Assembly (NCBI RefSeq): GCF_023973825.1
Contig: NW_027122925.1
Span: forward strand, 124,001 to 188,000
DNA length: 64,000 nt
Direction: 5' to 3'
From: Plasmodium brasilianum
Lineage: Eukaryota > Apicomplexa > Aconoidasida > Haemosporida > Plasmodiidae
The notes beneath the pieces are model-generated. The model did no database searches. It had not been told where the DNA came from and worked only from the letters and a program-made list of their open reading frames with translations. Positions within the stretch are counted from its first letter, which is position 1. Every line of letters begins with the position of its first letter. The translations under genes were made by a program, and so were the position numbers. Below, piece by piece: positions 52,224 to 64,000 of this stretch.

Positions 52224-55000
52224 ATTAAAATTCACATTTTATATTTTTTTCAGTGGAAAATCTAATACCCACTGACATATATTATACACACTAGAGAGAA
52301 TTTATTAATAAATAAAATAAAATAAAAATAAACAAATGAATACATATATATATAAATTATTAACATAATCATATAGAAATTATTCAGCGAAAGGAATAAA
52401 ATAAATAAAATACTATTTCAGAAATTAGTAACAGGAAAATACCTTTATACATGAAATTTTCTTGAGAAGGCAAAACACATAATTTTAGAACATAAATATA
52501 TAATTCAAAACGATAAATGATACCTTGGGTTTATTAAACAAAAACATGAAAAAAATTTTATTACATAAGTGCTAAAACAGATTCGTAATATAAAGAATCG
52601 TCAAAAACACCATCGTTAATATTATTATATAAAATAAAAAAAAATTGGAAAAAAAAGTATTCAAAAAAAAAAACATTTTTTTTTTCCCTTTATACAAGCT
52701 TTATTTAAAATTATATTATTATATGATCCCACGAAATTATATAGAATTGAAATTTAACCCAATATACACCAATTATAACATAGTTATCTTCTTGTAGAAG
52801 TTATTATATATATCATTACCGTAATGATACTTATGCATGATGACGAGAAAAATGGGTTGTACCGTTGATATAATTTTAATTGAAAAAATCTTAAACTTCA
52901 GCTAATAATTGATAAGTATGTTTTTCTAAAGATCTATTCTTAATTTTTTTTATCCTTAAATACCCTTTTATATATGTAACATCCAAGGGAATTAAATTAA
53001 TGGATATACGATAGATAAATAAATAATATATAAAAAATTACATTATAATTATAACGTTTTCACCAAATTAAATAGTAATATCATGTAAGAGTATTTATTC
53101 TACTATATTTCACTTTTATTCATTTTATAGAAAAAAATAAATAAAACATGTATTTCCATAAATGTAAAATCAGGTGACAGGATAATATGTAAAAATTCAG
53201 AAAAATAGAAAAATAATTTTTCTTTACATGAAGTTCTAGATACAAATCCATTTTTTACTTTCCATGTAATTAATCTTATACATATTACTTTACATGTGAT
53301 ATTTTAGTAATGCTGGCTTTTTTGTTCTTCAGGTAAAAATTTCAAGTACTGCTATAATTTATTAATTAGAAATTTCAAATTAAGTATACAATTTATTTAC
53401 TTTACATAAATATGCATGGTTTTAGACATTACAACATATCTACGTTGTAGTTATTTATTTATATTGGAGTATTTTGTATGTTACATATTATCAAATTTAA
53501 AATAATTAAAAAACATATATGTATTGCGGAAATAATTATAAATTATTGTAACATTGTCATTTTCATATAAAAAGAATAAATCCATGAATTTTAATAACAA
53601 AGAGTTACCAGATTTTATTTTTCATTACAACTTTAATAATCATAAATTTATATAAAAGTAGGTTTCCCATATATAATACATACTACTAGTAAAAGTAAAG
53701 ACACTACATAATTTTTTATATTTTTTTAATTTTTATTTTTAATTTTACAATATTATATATATATATATGGGATTATGTGTATTTTAGTTTACAAAATTTG
53801 CTAGAGAAATAAATAAAAGTTATGATGTTTAAAATACATAAAGGAAAAAGCTACAATAAATATTCTATTATGATATATATTTTGCTCCAGTAAAAACGCG
53901 TATATTCAAAAACCTTAAATATCCACAGTATTTTTAGTTAAAAATGTGATGTGTAAAATATAACTGTTTTTGTTACAAAAACGAATATTTATTTTTATTA
54001 TTTTACAATATATATATATATATATTTATTTATTTATTTAATAATAGTACAATTATTTCTTATATACACATATATATTATATAAATGAAATTAAATATTA
54101 TAATAACATACTGTGATGTTTTTATATTAAATAAAAAGAGAAAAAAGAATTAGAGCATATATATATATTTAACGTTATATTATATGTAAGGTAATTATTA
54201 TAAAATTCTAATAATAATACATTTGAAATAATTAGGTATAAAATGTATGATCGTCTATTTAGTTACAAGAATTTATAATACTCGGAATTATTAGTTAACT
54301 ATAAATATTTCATTTTTTTAACCATTAATTTTTTATTACAATATTATATCTGTATATTTTATGAATTTAATAATTTAAACATATATTAATAACGTATTTA
54401 CAGTAAATACGCACTATAATATATTTATCATAATATTTCATCTATAATAAAAATAAATTAATTTTGCTTTCTACAAAAACTAAAAAAAATTATCCACTTT
54501 TGATTTTACAAAATACAGAATAAGTCATGTATAATTAATTTAAAATGTATAATACATTTTATCAGTTTGGCGACTAAATTACCAATTTGAACTAAAAGAA
54601 AAGTAAATGTAAACAATGCACGTCCACATTATAAGATTAAAAACAAGTAATTATATATGAATTTAACTAAATAATATTAAATGAACTTTTTAATAGTAAC
54701 TTTATTAAACCTACTTATATTTCCTATATCAATATTCTTATATGAACATATATATATTATGATAAAATATTAGATTCTGAGAATTCCTAAAAATACCAAT
54801 TTAAAAAATAAAATAATTAAATTAACAAAAATTTAAAAAAATATATACTTTTATTTTATCTTAAAACAGTTATGTATATTCAGGTTGTATTATACAAATT
54901 AGTTAACTGTAAATATTCTTTTTATGAATGTAATATTTTTATAAATACTACATAAGTTTTTTTTTTAGAATTTAAAAATTATTCCTGGGAATGAACTTGA
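52224..55000. other. AT-rich intergenic stretch, no gene seen
   Basis: It lies between convergent genes (PIR pseudogene + and exported protein -). The only structure noticed is a perfect short palindrome at 52811-52829. Confidence 0.6.
52811..52829. repeat. Short perfect palindrome
   Basis: TATCATTAC and GTAATGATA are exact inverted repeats around a single C. It could be a protein-binding site or chance. Confidence 0.5.
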
Positions 55001-55898
55001 CTAAAAATAACAAATTTTACAATTATTTTCTTTCATATTTTCATATTTTTCAATTTTTTTAAAGGTATAACCAATACCTACTATAAACAAAAATATTACA
55101 AAAATTAAAACTACTGAACCAGCTACTAATACACTTTGAGATAGTCCAAATTTTTTACATTGCTGAATTCCATCCCTGCTTACATGTTCTGCAGTACGAA
55201 ATGAAAAACATTTATCCATTATAACTAATGCCTTAGATGACGAAGTAAACACTAATCCCATAAATAAAGCAAAAAATATTGGGATAGCACGTGAAACTAT
55301 CATTCTACGTCTTTTTATATTATGAGTCATTTTATTAATTTTCATATCACTTTTATCAAAGGTTTCTAATAGTTTGAATATTTTTTTTTCAAAAAATTTA
55401 TCCATACTATTATGGGAAGACTTTATTTTTTGAGGTACTTTGTTCCACTCCCTTCCATTTATTGCCGTTGTTCTAAATTTTTTGATTTTGGATATATTTT
55501 CTTCATCATTTTTAGAATTATCTTCATTTAGCAATTTATTATATTTAAAGTTACATTCTATAACATCATTTAATTTTATATACCTTGAATCCTCTGATAG
55601 TTGTCTATTAGTTGTTAAGCATAAATCTCCATCTAATTTATACTTCTTACATAATGTTTTACTAATGTTATTCTAAAAAAAAAACAAACGTAAACATTTA
55701 TTATTTTTATATATATATATTTCTATACTAAGAAAAAAATTTTGAAAGCAAGAAATAAATAAAAAGCAAAAAGCCAAAAAAATTAAAAAAAAATATTAAA
55801 TATTATTATCATACTATACTATTATAATGGCATATCAAAATTAAAATAACGAATGCAAGGATTTTAATACTGATGAAAGACCTGTACATTTCTTCCAT
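55001..55898 (-). CDS. Exported protein with canonical PEXEL, fam-l/fam-m-like layout
   Basis: Exon 1 (55815-55898, 28 codons, M-E-E-M-Y-R start, hydrophobic) and exon 2 (55001-55672) join in phase 0 over a 142-bp intron (ata|GTATGATA, ttttttag|AATAAC); about 251 residues. R-Q-L-S-E at 51-55 is a textbook PEXEL (RxLxE), unlike the R-x-L-A-K of its neighbours, and sits at almost the same residue position. F-F-E-K-K-I-F-K-L-L-E near 121-131 resembles the FEKKIFKEL of fam-l. Two membrane segments lie near 152-172 and 207-230, with three Cys in or near the loop and tail. The predicted product is cleaved in the ER and exported to the red cell. It is not a standard fam-l or fam-m member; a decayed paralogue lies at 59.6 kb. 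Specific function unknown. Confidence 0.85.
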
Positions 55899-58800
55899 TG
55901 TTTACATAAATATTAATAAGTATAGATTAATAAAAATATTAACAATATTCAAAATTTTTAAAATAATAAAAGTTGTTATTCATACAATTATTTATGATAT
56001 GTTTATCTTATATATCTCAAAATGTATTTATATAAATATAAATATTATTAAATATTTCAATTATAAGAAAACATTGAAGTTGATTTAGTATAATTTGTAT
56101 AGGGGGCTATTAAAAAGAAAGGTATATATTAGAAAACACTTTGGATAAAAATAATTATAAAATTTTAATGCGTTCTTTATAAATAAGTGAAATTTTTTTT
56201 CTTTATTGATTTTTTTAAAAATGAAAAAAAATAATAAGTTTAGTTAAAATAATATCTAAAATTATTAAATCAATGACAATAATATTTAGTTTATTTAATA
56301 GAAAGCATACATTGTAGAAAATGGTCACAAATATATATTAAGAAGCTACCTATTAGTTACAGCTTGTATGTAATTGATAATTCTAATACTATACATGTTT
56401 TTTTTATCGTTTTGTGATATATATATAGTATTATTTATTATTAAAGTAAAAATAGTAGTAAAGGAATATGTTATTAGTAATATATTTTTTATTATATTAT
56501 ATGTATGTTAGTACAATTTTAAAAAAATATGTTCTTTTATAATTATATATTTATAATGTAAAATTCATAACTAGTAATAAATATACAATTTATATATATA
56601 TTTTGAAACACTATAATAATAAGGGACATATATGCTTATAATGATTTTATAATATTATACATAGATGTAAATCCTATAAATAATTTACGCTATATAATGA
56701 AAAATTTCTAATTTTATATATTCCATATGTTTTTTATTTTTTTAAATATAAATAGATGTATATTCACAGAAATGTTAATTCTTCTAAAAAATAGAAAAAC
56801 AAAAAATTTGATAAAATTTTTTTACTATAATACCAATGTATATAATTAAATAATTTATAAAATAATTATAGCCATATAATATCATAAGCATATTTAGCCA
56901 CATAAAATATAATTTTAATTTATATAAAAGTATAATATAAACATTTTGAAATATAGTTAATATATTATCATTATGGATGAAAAAGTTTGAAAAAACACGT
57001 CATATATTATTTTATATAATAGATACTAAAAAATATATTTTTAAAAGGAAATGAAAACAATAATACTTTTATATACCATATAAATTTCTTTTAACCAGAA
57101 GATTATTTTATGTATTTATATTTTTATGTTTTGTTCATTATAACACAACTATTAATTATAAATTAATTATATATAGAATATAATTACTTAAAAAAAAAGA
57201 AGAAATATTAAATTGTTACATTTAATATAATTTTTTGGAATTACTTGAGGAAATTGAAAATACTGAAATAAATGTATATTTATTCCATTATTTTATATAT
57301 ATATATTTTAAGATTCATTATAACTCCGGTTTTATATTTTTTGACGATTTTTTTCATTTCATAAACAATTATATTGATGAATTAATTTTGTTTACATAAA
57401 AACGAAGTAACACATAAAAATTAGTAAAATTAAAAGTATAAAACTTATATTATTAAATAAATTATAACATATAAATTTTATATAATATAATGAAGAGAAT
57501 ACGTTAACTTTTATGCGCTTTCAAAAACATTTGAGAATACTTATTTATTTTAAATTTTTTTTCGCTTTTCCTTTTATTCAATATAAAAATTTACTGAATT
57601 ATTTACTTAATTTCATCAATATTAAGCATACAAAATGTTCCCGTCTCTCAGTATATTTAATATTGTATGATTCATAATATATTTAAAACAGAAATAAATC
57701 AACAATTACATACGAGAAGTAATAATATTATAAACGTAAGTATATCTTCATTTATTGATCAAGCACTTTATTAGTTAAACCTAATAAGGGCCGACATAAA
57801 TATATAAAACATTAGAATTAAGCTAAATTTAAAAAAAGTTTGAGTAATATTTTGATTTCCAAAAAAAAAACTATTAAACATACACATTAAATTTTGAACC
57901 TCAAAATATAAGCAAAGAAAAAAAAATAATATACAAAACACATTAAAATTTTTATTAGATCATAAATTTTTTTATTCGTAATACTAGAAATTTTAAACTC
58001 AATTTATGTAATTTCAACTATACTTTAAATGAAGATGTAATATGTAAGCTTTCTTATGATCTTTAAAATACATTTTCAAATATACATACTCTGTCATTAA
58101 TACATCAAATATTAATTTTAATTAGGGTTTACAGTTTAAATTTACATAATCGCAATATTATAAAAATAAGAAAATGTAATATGTGAGATTCTGTTATATA
58201 TAATGCACCAAAAACGATGCAAAAAATTATTTTTATATAATTTAACCATTAATATGCAACATATTGATATACTAATTAAAATATAAGGAATTCTACATAA
58301 TTAATAAAAGCATTATAATCCATTCATAAATAAGCTTATGTATACTAAATAAATTTCTTTTATGTTACCTTTATATAATTCAAAAAAGGGTTAATATAAA
58401 GAATAAACTCCTAATAATTCATATAAACTACTAATAGTTATTAGCATATTCATTATTATTGTACTAATCCGGTAAACGGACGCATAGAGAAAATATATAA
58501 TGTATCAGAAACGAATAAATAACAATCTATACATATTGATTATATTAAAAAGTATAATTATACTTAAAAGCGATTTACATTTTATTTTATTTCTGAATGA
58601 ATTTAATTATAAATATATTAAACAATTTGTTAATAATTGTATCTTTAGTGCGAACAAGATGTGTAGTTCTCGAATAATACATACTAATATCAGACTAAAA
58701 ATGATTCATATATGTAATAAATAATACTGTCAAAAACAAAAAAGAATATTCACAATCTTTTTTTTATTATGTGTAACTGTGAATTACCTGTAAAACAGGT

Positions 58801-59600
58801 TTGTATCTAACCATTTCTTATGGTTATATATAAAATCATAAATTGAACATAATTCCTTAGTTTAGTCGTAAAGCTTTATTAATTCTATAACTGATAATTT
58901 TCTATATATAGATAATTCTTAAATACAATATTATTTTTTTATATAGTTATTATTATACATTTAAATTATTTAGAATTTTAAACATACTCAAATCGTGTTT
59001 GTAGTAGGTAGGTATCACAATACATTTATTATAACACTATAATAAATATTAAATTTACCTATTAAAAAAAAAAGATATATGCACATTTCTTTATATTGCA
59101 TAATAAAAAAGATACTAACAATTAATATAAACAGTCTTTTTTATTAATTTTATCATGAAATAATTATATTGATACAAAATAAAGCAAAAGAATGAAAACA
59201 AAATAGATGCCACTATTTCGTGTCAACAATGAGAATATTTCTACTAAATTAACTAATAATATGAAATGTACCTTATTATAAATATTTCATTGTACAATCA
59301 TTTGTTCCCCATGCAAATACCCTTAAATACACACAAAAATTATGCCAAAATATTAAATTAACAACAACCATATATTTAATATACTAATTTAAAAAATAAA
59401 TCATTTAAACATACTAAAGAACAGCAATAAGTATTTTTATATTTTATATCAAAATAGTTATGTAAAAATTGGAGATATTCTAAAAATTAACTGCATGTTA
59501 TATTTTTAACGATATTATATATCTTATTCTTTTAAATTAAAAGTTTTTCTTACTAAATAACTTAACTGTTTATAGCAAATTTTAGAGTTTTTTGCCTTTA
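55899..59600. other. AT-rich intergenic stretch, no gene seen
   Basis: A partial match to the fam upstream element (GTAGAAAATGG) lies at 56314, about 416 bp from the start codon of the exported gene. Frames at 55873-56088 and 58500-58724 look random. Confidence 0.55.
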
Positions 59601-60391
59601 TCATTCATATTTTACCTTTTTCATCAAATAATAAATAATTCCCATTATAATTAAGAAAATCATAAAACAGAAAAATACTAAATTTCTCTATACAAGAGAT
59701 TCTAATTTGTTTAGAGTATTTGACCAGTTAGTATCATAAATTGTTACAATGAAAAATATCTAAGGTGCGAATTCTGTTAATAAAAGTAAAGACGTTGGAA
59801 TAAACATTAAAGCTATCTTTCTGTATATTATTCCTTTTGCAATATTTCTATTAATTTTAGGGTTATTTGTAATTTTATCTTTGGAATCTAATTAATTGAA
59901 TATTTTTTTTTCAAAAAATTATCTACAGTATTAACTAAAGAATGTTTTTTATTCGTAGATGTTTTATCGGTTTCTTCTTATTTAATGAATTTTTATTAAT
60001 TCCTCGTTTTTGAGACGATATCTTTGTCATTATTAGATACATTTTTCCTAACTTCTAATAAGTTTTTACTGTGCCTATTAACTGATGTATCTTCATAAGA
60101 TTTTACACCCACCGATTCCTCTATTAGTATACAATTATGTCCTAAATATAAATGACACATTATCGTATTTTACTTCTCATCCAATGACACATAACTGTTA
60201 TTCTAAAAAAAAAAAAGTATACAATTAATATTTTGTATATTATATATTTCCGTACTAAGAAAATATTATTCTTAAAAATTAAATATGATATATTATTATA
60301 ATACCTCATTATTGTTATAATGGAATATCCAAATTAAAAGGGTAAATTCAAGAATTTTAACAAAATTGACAGACTTAAGAATTTTTATCAT
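59601..60391 (-). pseudogene. Decayed paralogue of the PEXEL exported protein
   Basis: Exon 1 (60305-60391) is still a clean 29-codon signal exon (M-I-K-I-L-K start, ending N-N-N-E|GTATTATA). After a 102-bp intron, exon 2 begins AATAAC (N-N), exactly as in the 55-kb gene, but soon meets a TAA. Later pieces keep family features: N-F-L-K-K-K-I-F-N, then a Lys/Asn-rich link to N-R-N-I-A-K-G-I-I-Y-R-K-I-A-L-M-F-I-P, and a final membrane segment ending M-K-K-V-K-Y-E. At least one frameshift and several stops are present and no PEXEL remains. With the gene at 55 kb it forms a two-member tandem set on the - strand. Confidence 0.75.
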
Positions 60392-63300
60392 GGTTTACTT
60401 TTTAAATGTCATCATATATATGCAACGGTATAAATGATAACTAAATTTTAAATACTGCAATTTATAGAAGAAACTATTTATATTATTATTTTTTACCTAT
60501 TTTGCATTAACTGTAATAAATTGAATGTTGCAGTTATAACATATATTAAATTTTACAAATGTAACATATTATTAAAAAGGTTTTAATATAATTTATACAT
60601 AGAGTTACTATAAAAATAAATTATTATTAAAATTATTTTAATAAATTTAAATAATGAATATTTAAAATATTTAAGCTAATTTTTTAATAGTATTAATATG
60701 GAAATTTTTTCTTTATTTATGTGTGCCAAAAAAAAAAAAAAAATTTAATAATACGCGAAAATTGAACAATAGATAAAATAAAGGAAAATCAAAAATTATT
60801 AAATAAGTCATAAAAATTTCTCATTTATTTAAGAGAATATATAACATGGAAAATACGTCTATTAATATATATTCAATAGATAATTATGACATTTTATGTT
60901 ACCAAGAACATATATTAATTTTATCCATATTTTATGCTCTATTTCTTGTTATAGTTGATTAATATTAATTAAATGACAATGAAAATAATAGAAAAGGAAT
61001 GAGAAGTTATGAAAAATATTTTTGATTACATAAAGTGCCTATTAATATCTATACAAAAAAATATCTTCATTTAAGAGCTAATGTAAATTAATAAAATAAA
61101 ATACATATTTACAAAAAATAATATATGAATTTATGTATACACTTGAAAGTAATACATTAATGATCGTTATATTCTTGTATAACAATTCTACGATATTATG
61201 TTTTTTATCTAAATCCGAATACAAAAGATATTTTTTTAAAGAAATGATTAAAAATTCTTAATTTCCATACATAAATTATATTTTTCAAAAATGTATATAA
61301 ATATATACAGATAGATATATTAATATAATAATAAATAAAAAGATAATAATCCATTTAGTATAAAAATATAATTCGCAATTCAATAATTTCTAAAAAAAAT
61401 ATATATCCATATTTTCTTAAAATAGATGGTAGCAAAAAAAATTTAAATATATTATATATAAAAAGATCTTGAAAATTTCTTGCGAATATAAAGAATTTAC
61501 TAATTTTTTTTATGAATTAATTTATAAAAATTTGCCTATTTTTATTGTAATATATTCTGTTCATGACTTATTTTTTCAGAAAATATAAGCAGATATTATT
61601 TACAAATAATATAAATATTTCTTATAATGAGAAAATTATCATATATCTTATAAATTTTACTTTTTTTTTATTTACAATAAAGATAATAATGATAATAATA
61701 TATTATTATTTTAAAAAATATATTATTACTGATAAAGAAAAAAATATATATTGTATAAGCTTTATTTCAACATTTTATAAATTAAAAAAATAAATTTAAT
61801 AAATTTCAAAAAAAGAAAACAATTATTACGGTTAAGATATTTTTTTTTCTAATCATTAAAGTTGAAAAAGGTGATATAACAATATATTATTCAATTACAT
61901 TATACATATTGTAAAATTCATAATAATTCACATTCACTATCTTTTGTACGCTTTTATTTATTCAACGATATATATTTTAAATAATTAAACAGAGGTTTTT
62001 ACATGAAAATTGGGATACCTCTTAAATATTGGTACAAACGAAGCTTGTAACATGTATGTTAAGAAATAAAATAGAAAAAATAATGAATTCTATATAATGC
62101 ATTAAAATTAAAATGTTAATTTGTTCATGTTCTAATGTATTCTACGCTATGTTCATTGTTCTTAATTATTTTTTCCATTTCTCCTTTATTTTGTAATTAT
62201 ATTTAATAATTCATTTGTTTAATTCTATCAAGAATATAAACATAATATTTTTTGTCATCAAATTATGTTTTTCATAAATATTTATAAATCCTTATAAAAC
62301 AGGTTTAAATCATAATTATGTATGTATAATTATAGTTTAATAGATATAATATTCCTATTATTTATTGGTGCAGTATAATGATGCTCAAAAATAATAATCC
62401 CTTAAAAACACATTCTACTAAAAATTAAATTACCAAAGTGATTAGTGAATATTTCATAGATATAACATAAATAATAAACTCTTAATTCCAATTCTAAAAT
62501 TCAAATACTCATAGATGAATTATATTTAAGAAAGTGCTACTTTTTTTTTCTAATATTTTATTAAAAATATTTCATTATTAGTTTGAAAGTATTACTAATA
62601 ATACTGACGATACTTTCTCTATAACACTTTAAATGATATAAATTAATTTCTCAATATAATTGTAGACATATTAATATTAAAAAAAATGTAAATAAATATC
62701 TACTTACTATTGCATTAACGTAAAAAGTATATATATATTTTAATTATACCATATGATAATTTATATTATTACAGGATCATATTGCAATTATATAAATACT
62801 CTATTAACAAAAGATGAAGAAAATAATTTTTTGTATTGCCTATTTATATGTTATTAAAGTTAATTAATTTATTTAATTTTTGAATAACTTAGAAAAAACA
62901 AATAGCTGTTAAATCGTAACATATTCTTTAATTTCAGTATAATACACGATTAATTCATTTTAACAAATTTAAATTAACACTACAATTAGGAGCAATAATA
63001 ATATAATAATTGTTTTTATCTCATTAAATTGTAATTATATTAAATCTTAAGGTTAGTAAGTAATATTATATAATCTATAATTAAAAAGTATATTATTTTA
63101 TTATATACGTATGATGTCACACTTATGTGATTTAAAAAGTACCAGAAGTCTGTTTAAATGATTTTCACAATTTTTACTTTTTATGACATATTTCATATAA
63201 AGTGTAATCTATGGAATAAATATGAAGACATCTTTAGTGAAAAATTAAATATATCCTTACCTCTGTAAAAAAAATTATTTATATACATTTATTTAAAGAA

Positions 63301-63774
63301 AAAACAGACCTATCTATTGTCAATTTAACAATAATATTATATTTTTTTAATAACCTAAAGTAATAATCATTTTAGAATAGACCTAGATAAAAAATGTAAA
63401 GCAAAAAAATTTTAGTCAAATAGAAATTAACATTAATTATATTATATCAATTATTCAATTATACATCAATTTTAATTCAAATATATATATTTTTCATGAG
63501 ATATATTTTAATTCAAAAACATATGTATAGTGTCAAAATATTTAATAAAGTTGAAGTCTTCCATTAAAATACAAGTGGAGAAGTAAGAAAATATCAAAAA
63601 TTCTATTTACAAAAAAAAGCTGAGAACATATATTATTACTGATTTCTATAAAAAATACAAGCATGTTTAGACGTATTTATATAATGTATTAAGTAATTAT
63701 TTTACTTAAGTTTATTACTAATTATATTTTTCTACCTACTAAATACCATTTTTCAAAAAGATACATATTACTTT
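60392..63774. other. AT-rich intergenic stretch, no gene seen
   Basis: AGAGAATATATAAC at about 60832 may be a decayed upstream element for the pseudogene at 60391. Near the right end, a 3'-flank block lies at 63347. The frame at 61563-61793 is low-complexity. Confidence 0.55.
63347..63355 (-). other. Shared 3'-flank block B
   Basis: TTTTTTTAATAACC ends 420 bp beyond the stop codon of the partial fam-l at the window end, at the distance seen for the other copies. Confidence 0.4.
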
Positions 63775-64000
63775 TTATTCATGTGATTTTTTTCTAAACT
63801 TGATATTTTCATATTTTATAACTTTTCTATAGTAATAAACCATCCCTAATATAAATATGATAACTAATATAAAGATAGGTAAACAATATAAAAAAATATT
63901 CGATACCAAACTTATTGTAGAATGATCTAAATTAATGAAAGTGAACAACGGCGTAATATGTCCTTCTAAAGGGCCACCATTCGAGTTATTTAAAGGGATA
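63775..64000 (-). CDS. fam-l: fam-l protein, 3' end only (runs off the window)
   Basis: The last 75 codons of a - strand gene are open to the window edge. They hold a polar loop (N-N-S-N-G-G-P), then a long membrane segment, then Y-Y-Y-R-K-V-I-K-Y-E-N-I-K-F-R-K-K, matching the second membrane span and basic tail of fam-l. Two or three extra residues (S-H-E) follow the usual end. No lesion is seen in this part; whether the rest is intact cannot be known here. Confidence 0.8.
   Translation of the reverse strand, partial: IPLNNSNGGPLEGHITPLFTFINLDHSTISLVSNIFLYCLPIFILVIIFILGMVYYYRKVIKYENIKFRKKSHE

Noticed and set aside
61563..61793. 76-codon + frame, together with similar small frames at 430-639, 6970-7152, 14545-14745, 17888-18109, 22277-22483, 23140-23376, 35729-35911, 55873-56088 and 58500-58724
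   Set aside because: Residue composition is that of random AT-rich sequence, with no signal exon, intron or family motif.

Overview
The window is nuclear DNA of a malaria parasite. It is extremely AT-rich (about one base in five or six is G or C, judged by eye), has short phase-consistent introns, and is populated only by multigene families of the subtelomeres. The two commonest families are fam-l and fam-m: two-exon genes with a 29-codon signal exon, an export-like motif and two membrane segments. Established knowledge places these families in Plasmodium malariae and close relatives, so this is most likely a P. malariae (or P. malariae-like / P. brasilianum) subtelomere. No core housekeeping gene, tRNA, rRNA or telomeric repeat was found.

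Layout. 0-6 kb: a long gene-free stretch, then a three-exon STP1 gene on the + strand whose extreme 5' end looks damaged. 11-16 kb: an intact fam-m and an intact fam-l on the - strand, about 2.7 kb apart. 16-25 kb: a gene desert with one short GC-richer ORF (18.45 kb) and a GC-richer non-coding block (20.9-23.1 kb). 25-30 kb: intact fam-l and a fam-m broken by one stop. 32-35 kb: a fam-m relic (-) and a broken exported-protein gene (+). 38-49 kb: intact fam-m, two decayed fam-l genes, an STP1 relic beside a 100-N assembly gap, and an intact fam-l. 51-52 kb: a PIR pseudogene (+) with three stops but no indels. 55-60 kb: an exported protein with a canonical PEXEL motif and a decayed paralogue (-). 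63.8-64 kb: the 3' end of another fam-l, cut by the window edge.

How the pieces fit. All fam-l, fam-m and related exported genes lie on the - strand, while STP1, the PIR pseudogene and the 34-kb pseudogene are on +. The products are predicted to be secreted and exported into, or displayed on, the infected red cell (known for the families, inferred here). Each fam-l/fam-m copy is carried in a duplicated unit larger than its coding sequence: a GTAGAGAATATAGATAAT-like element sits 399-417 bp upstream of the start codon in six copies, and two other short blocks recur about 320-335 and 420-441 bp downstream of the stop. Pseudogenes are about as common as intact genes, as expected for a recombining subtelomeric array.
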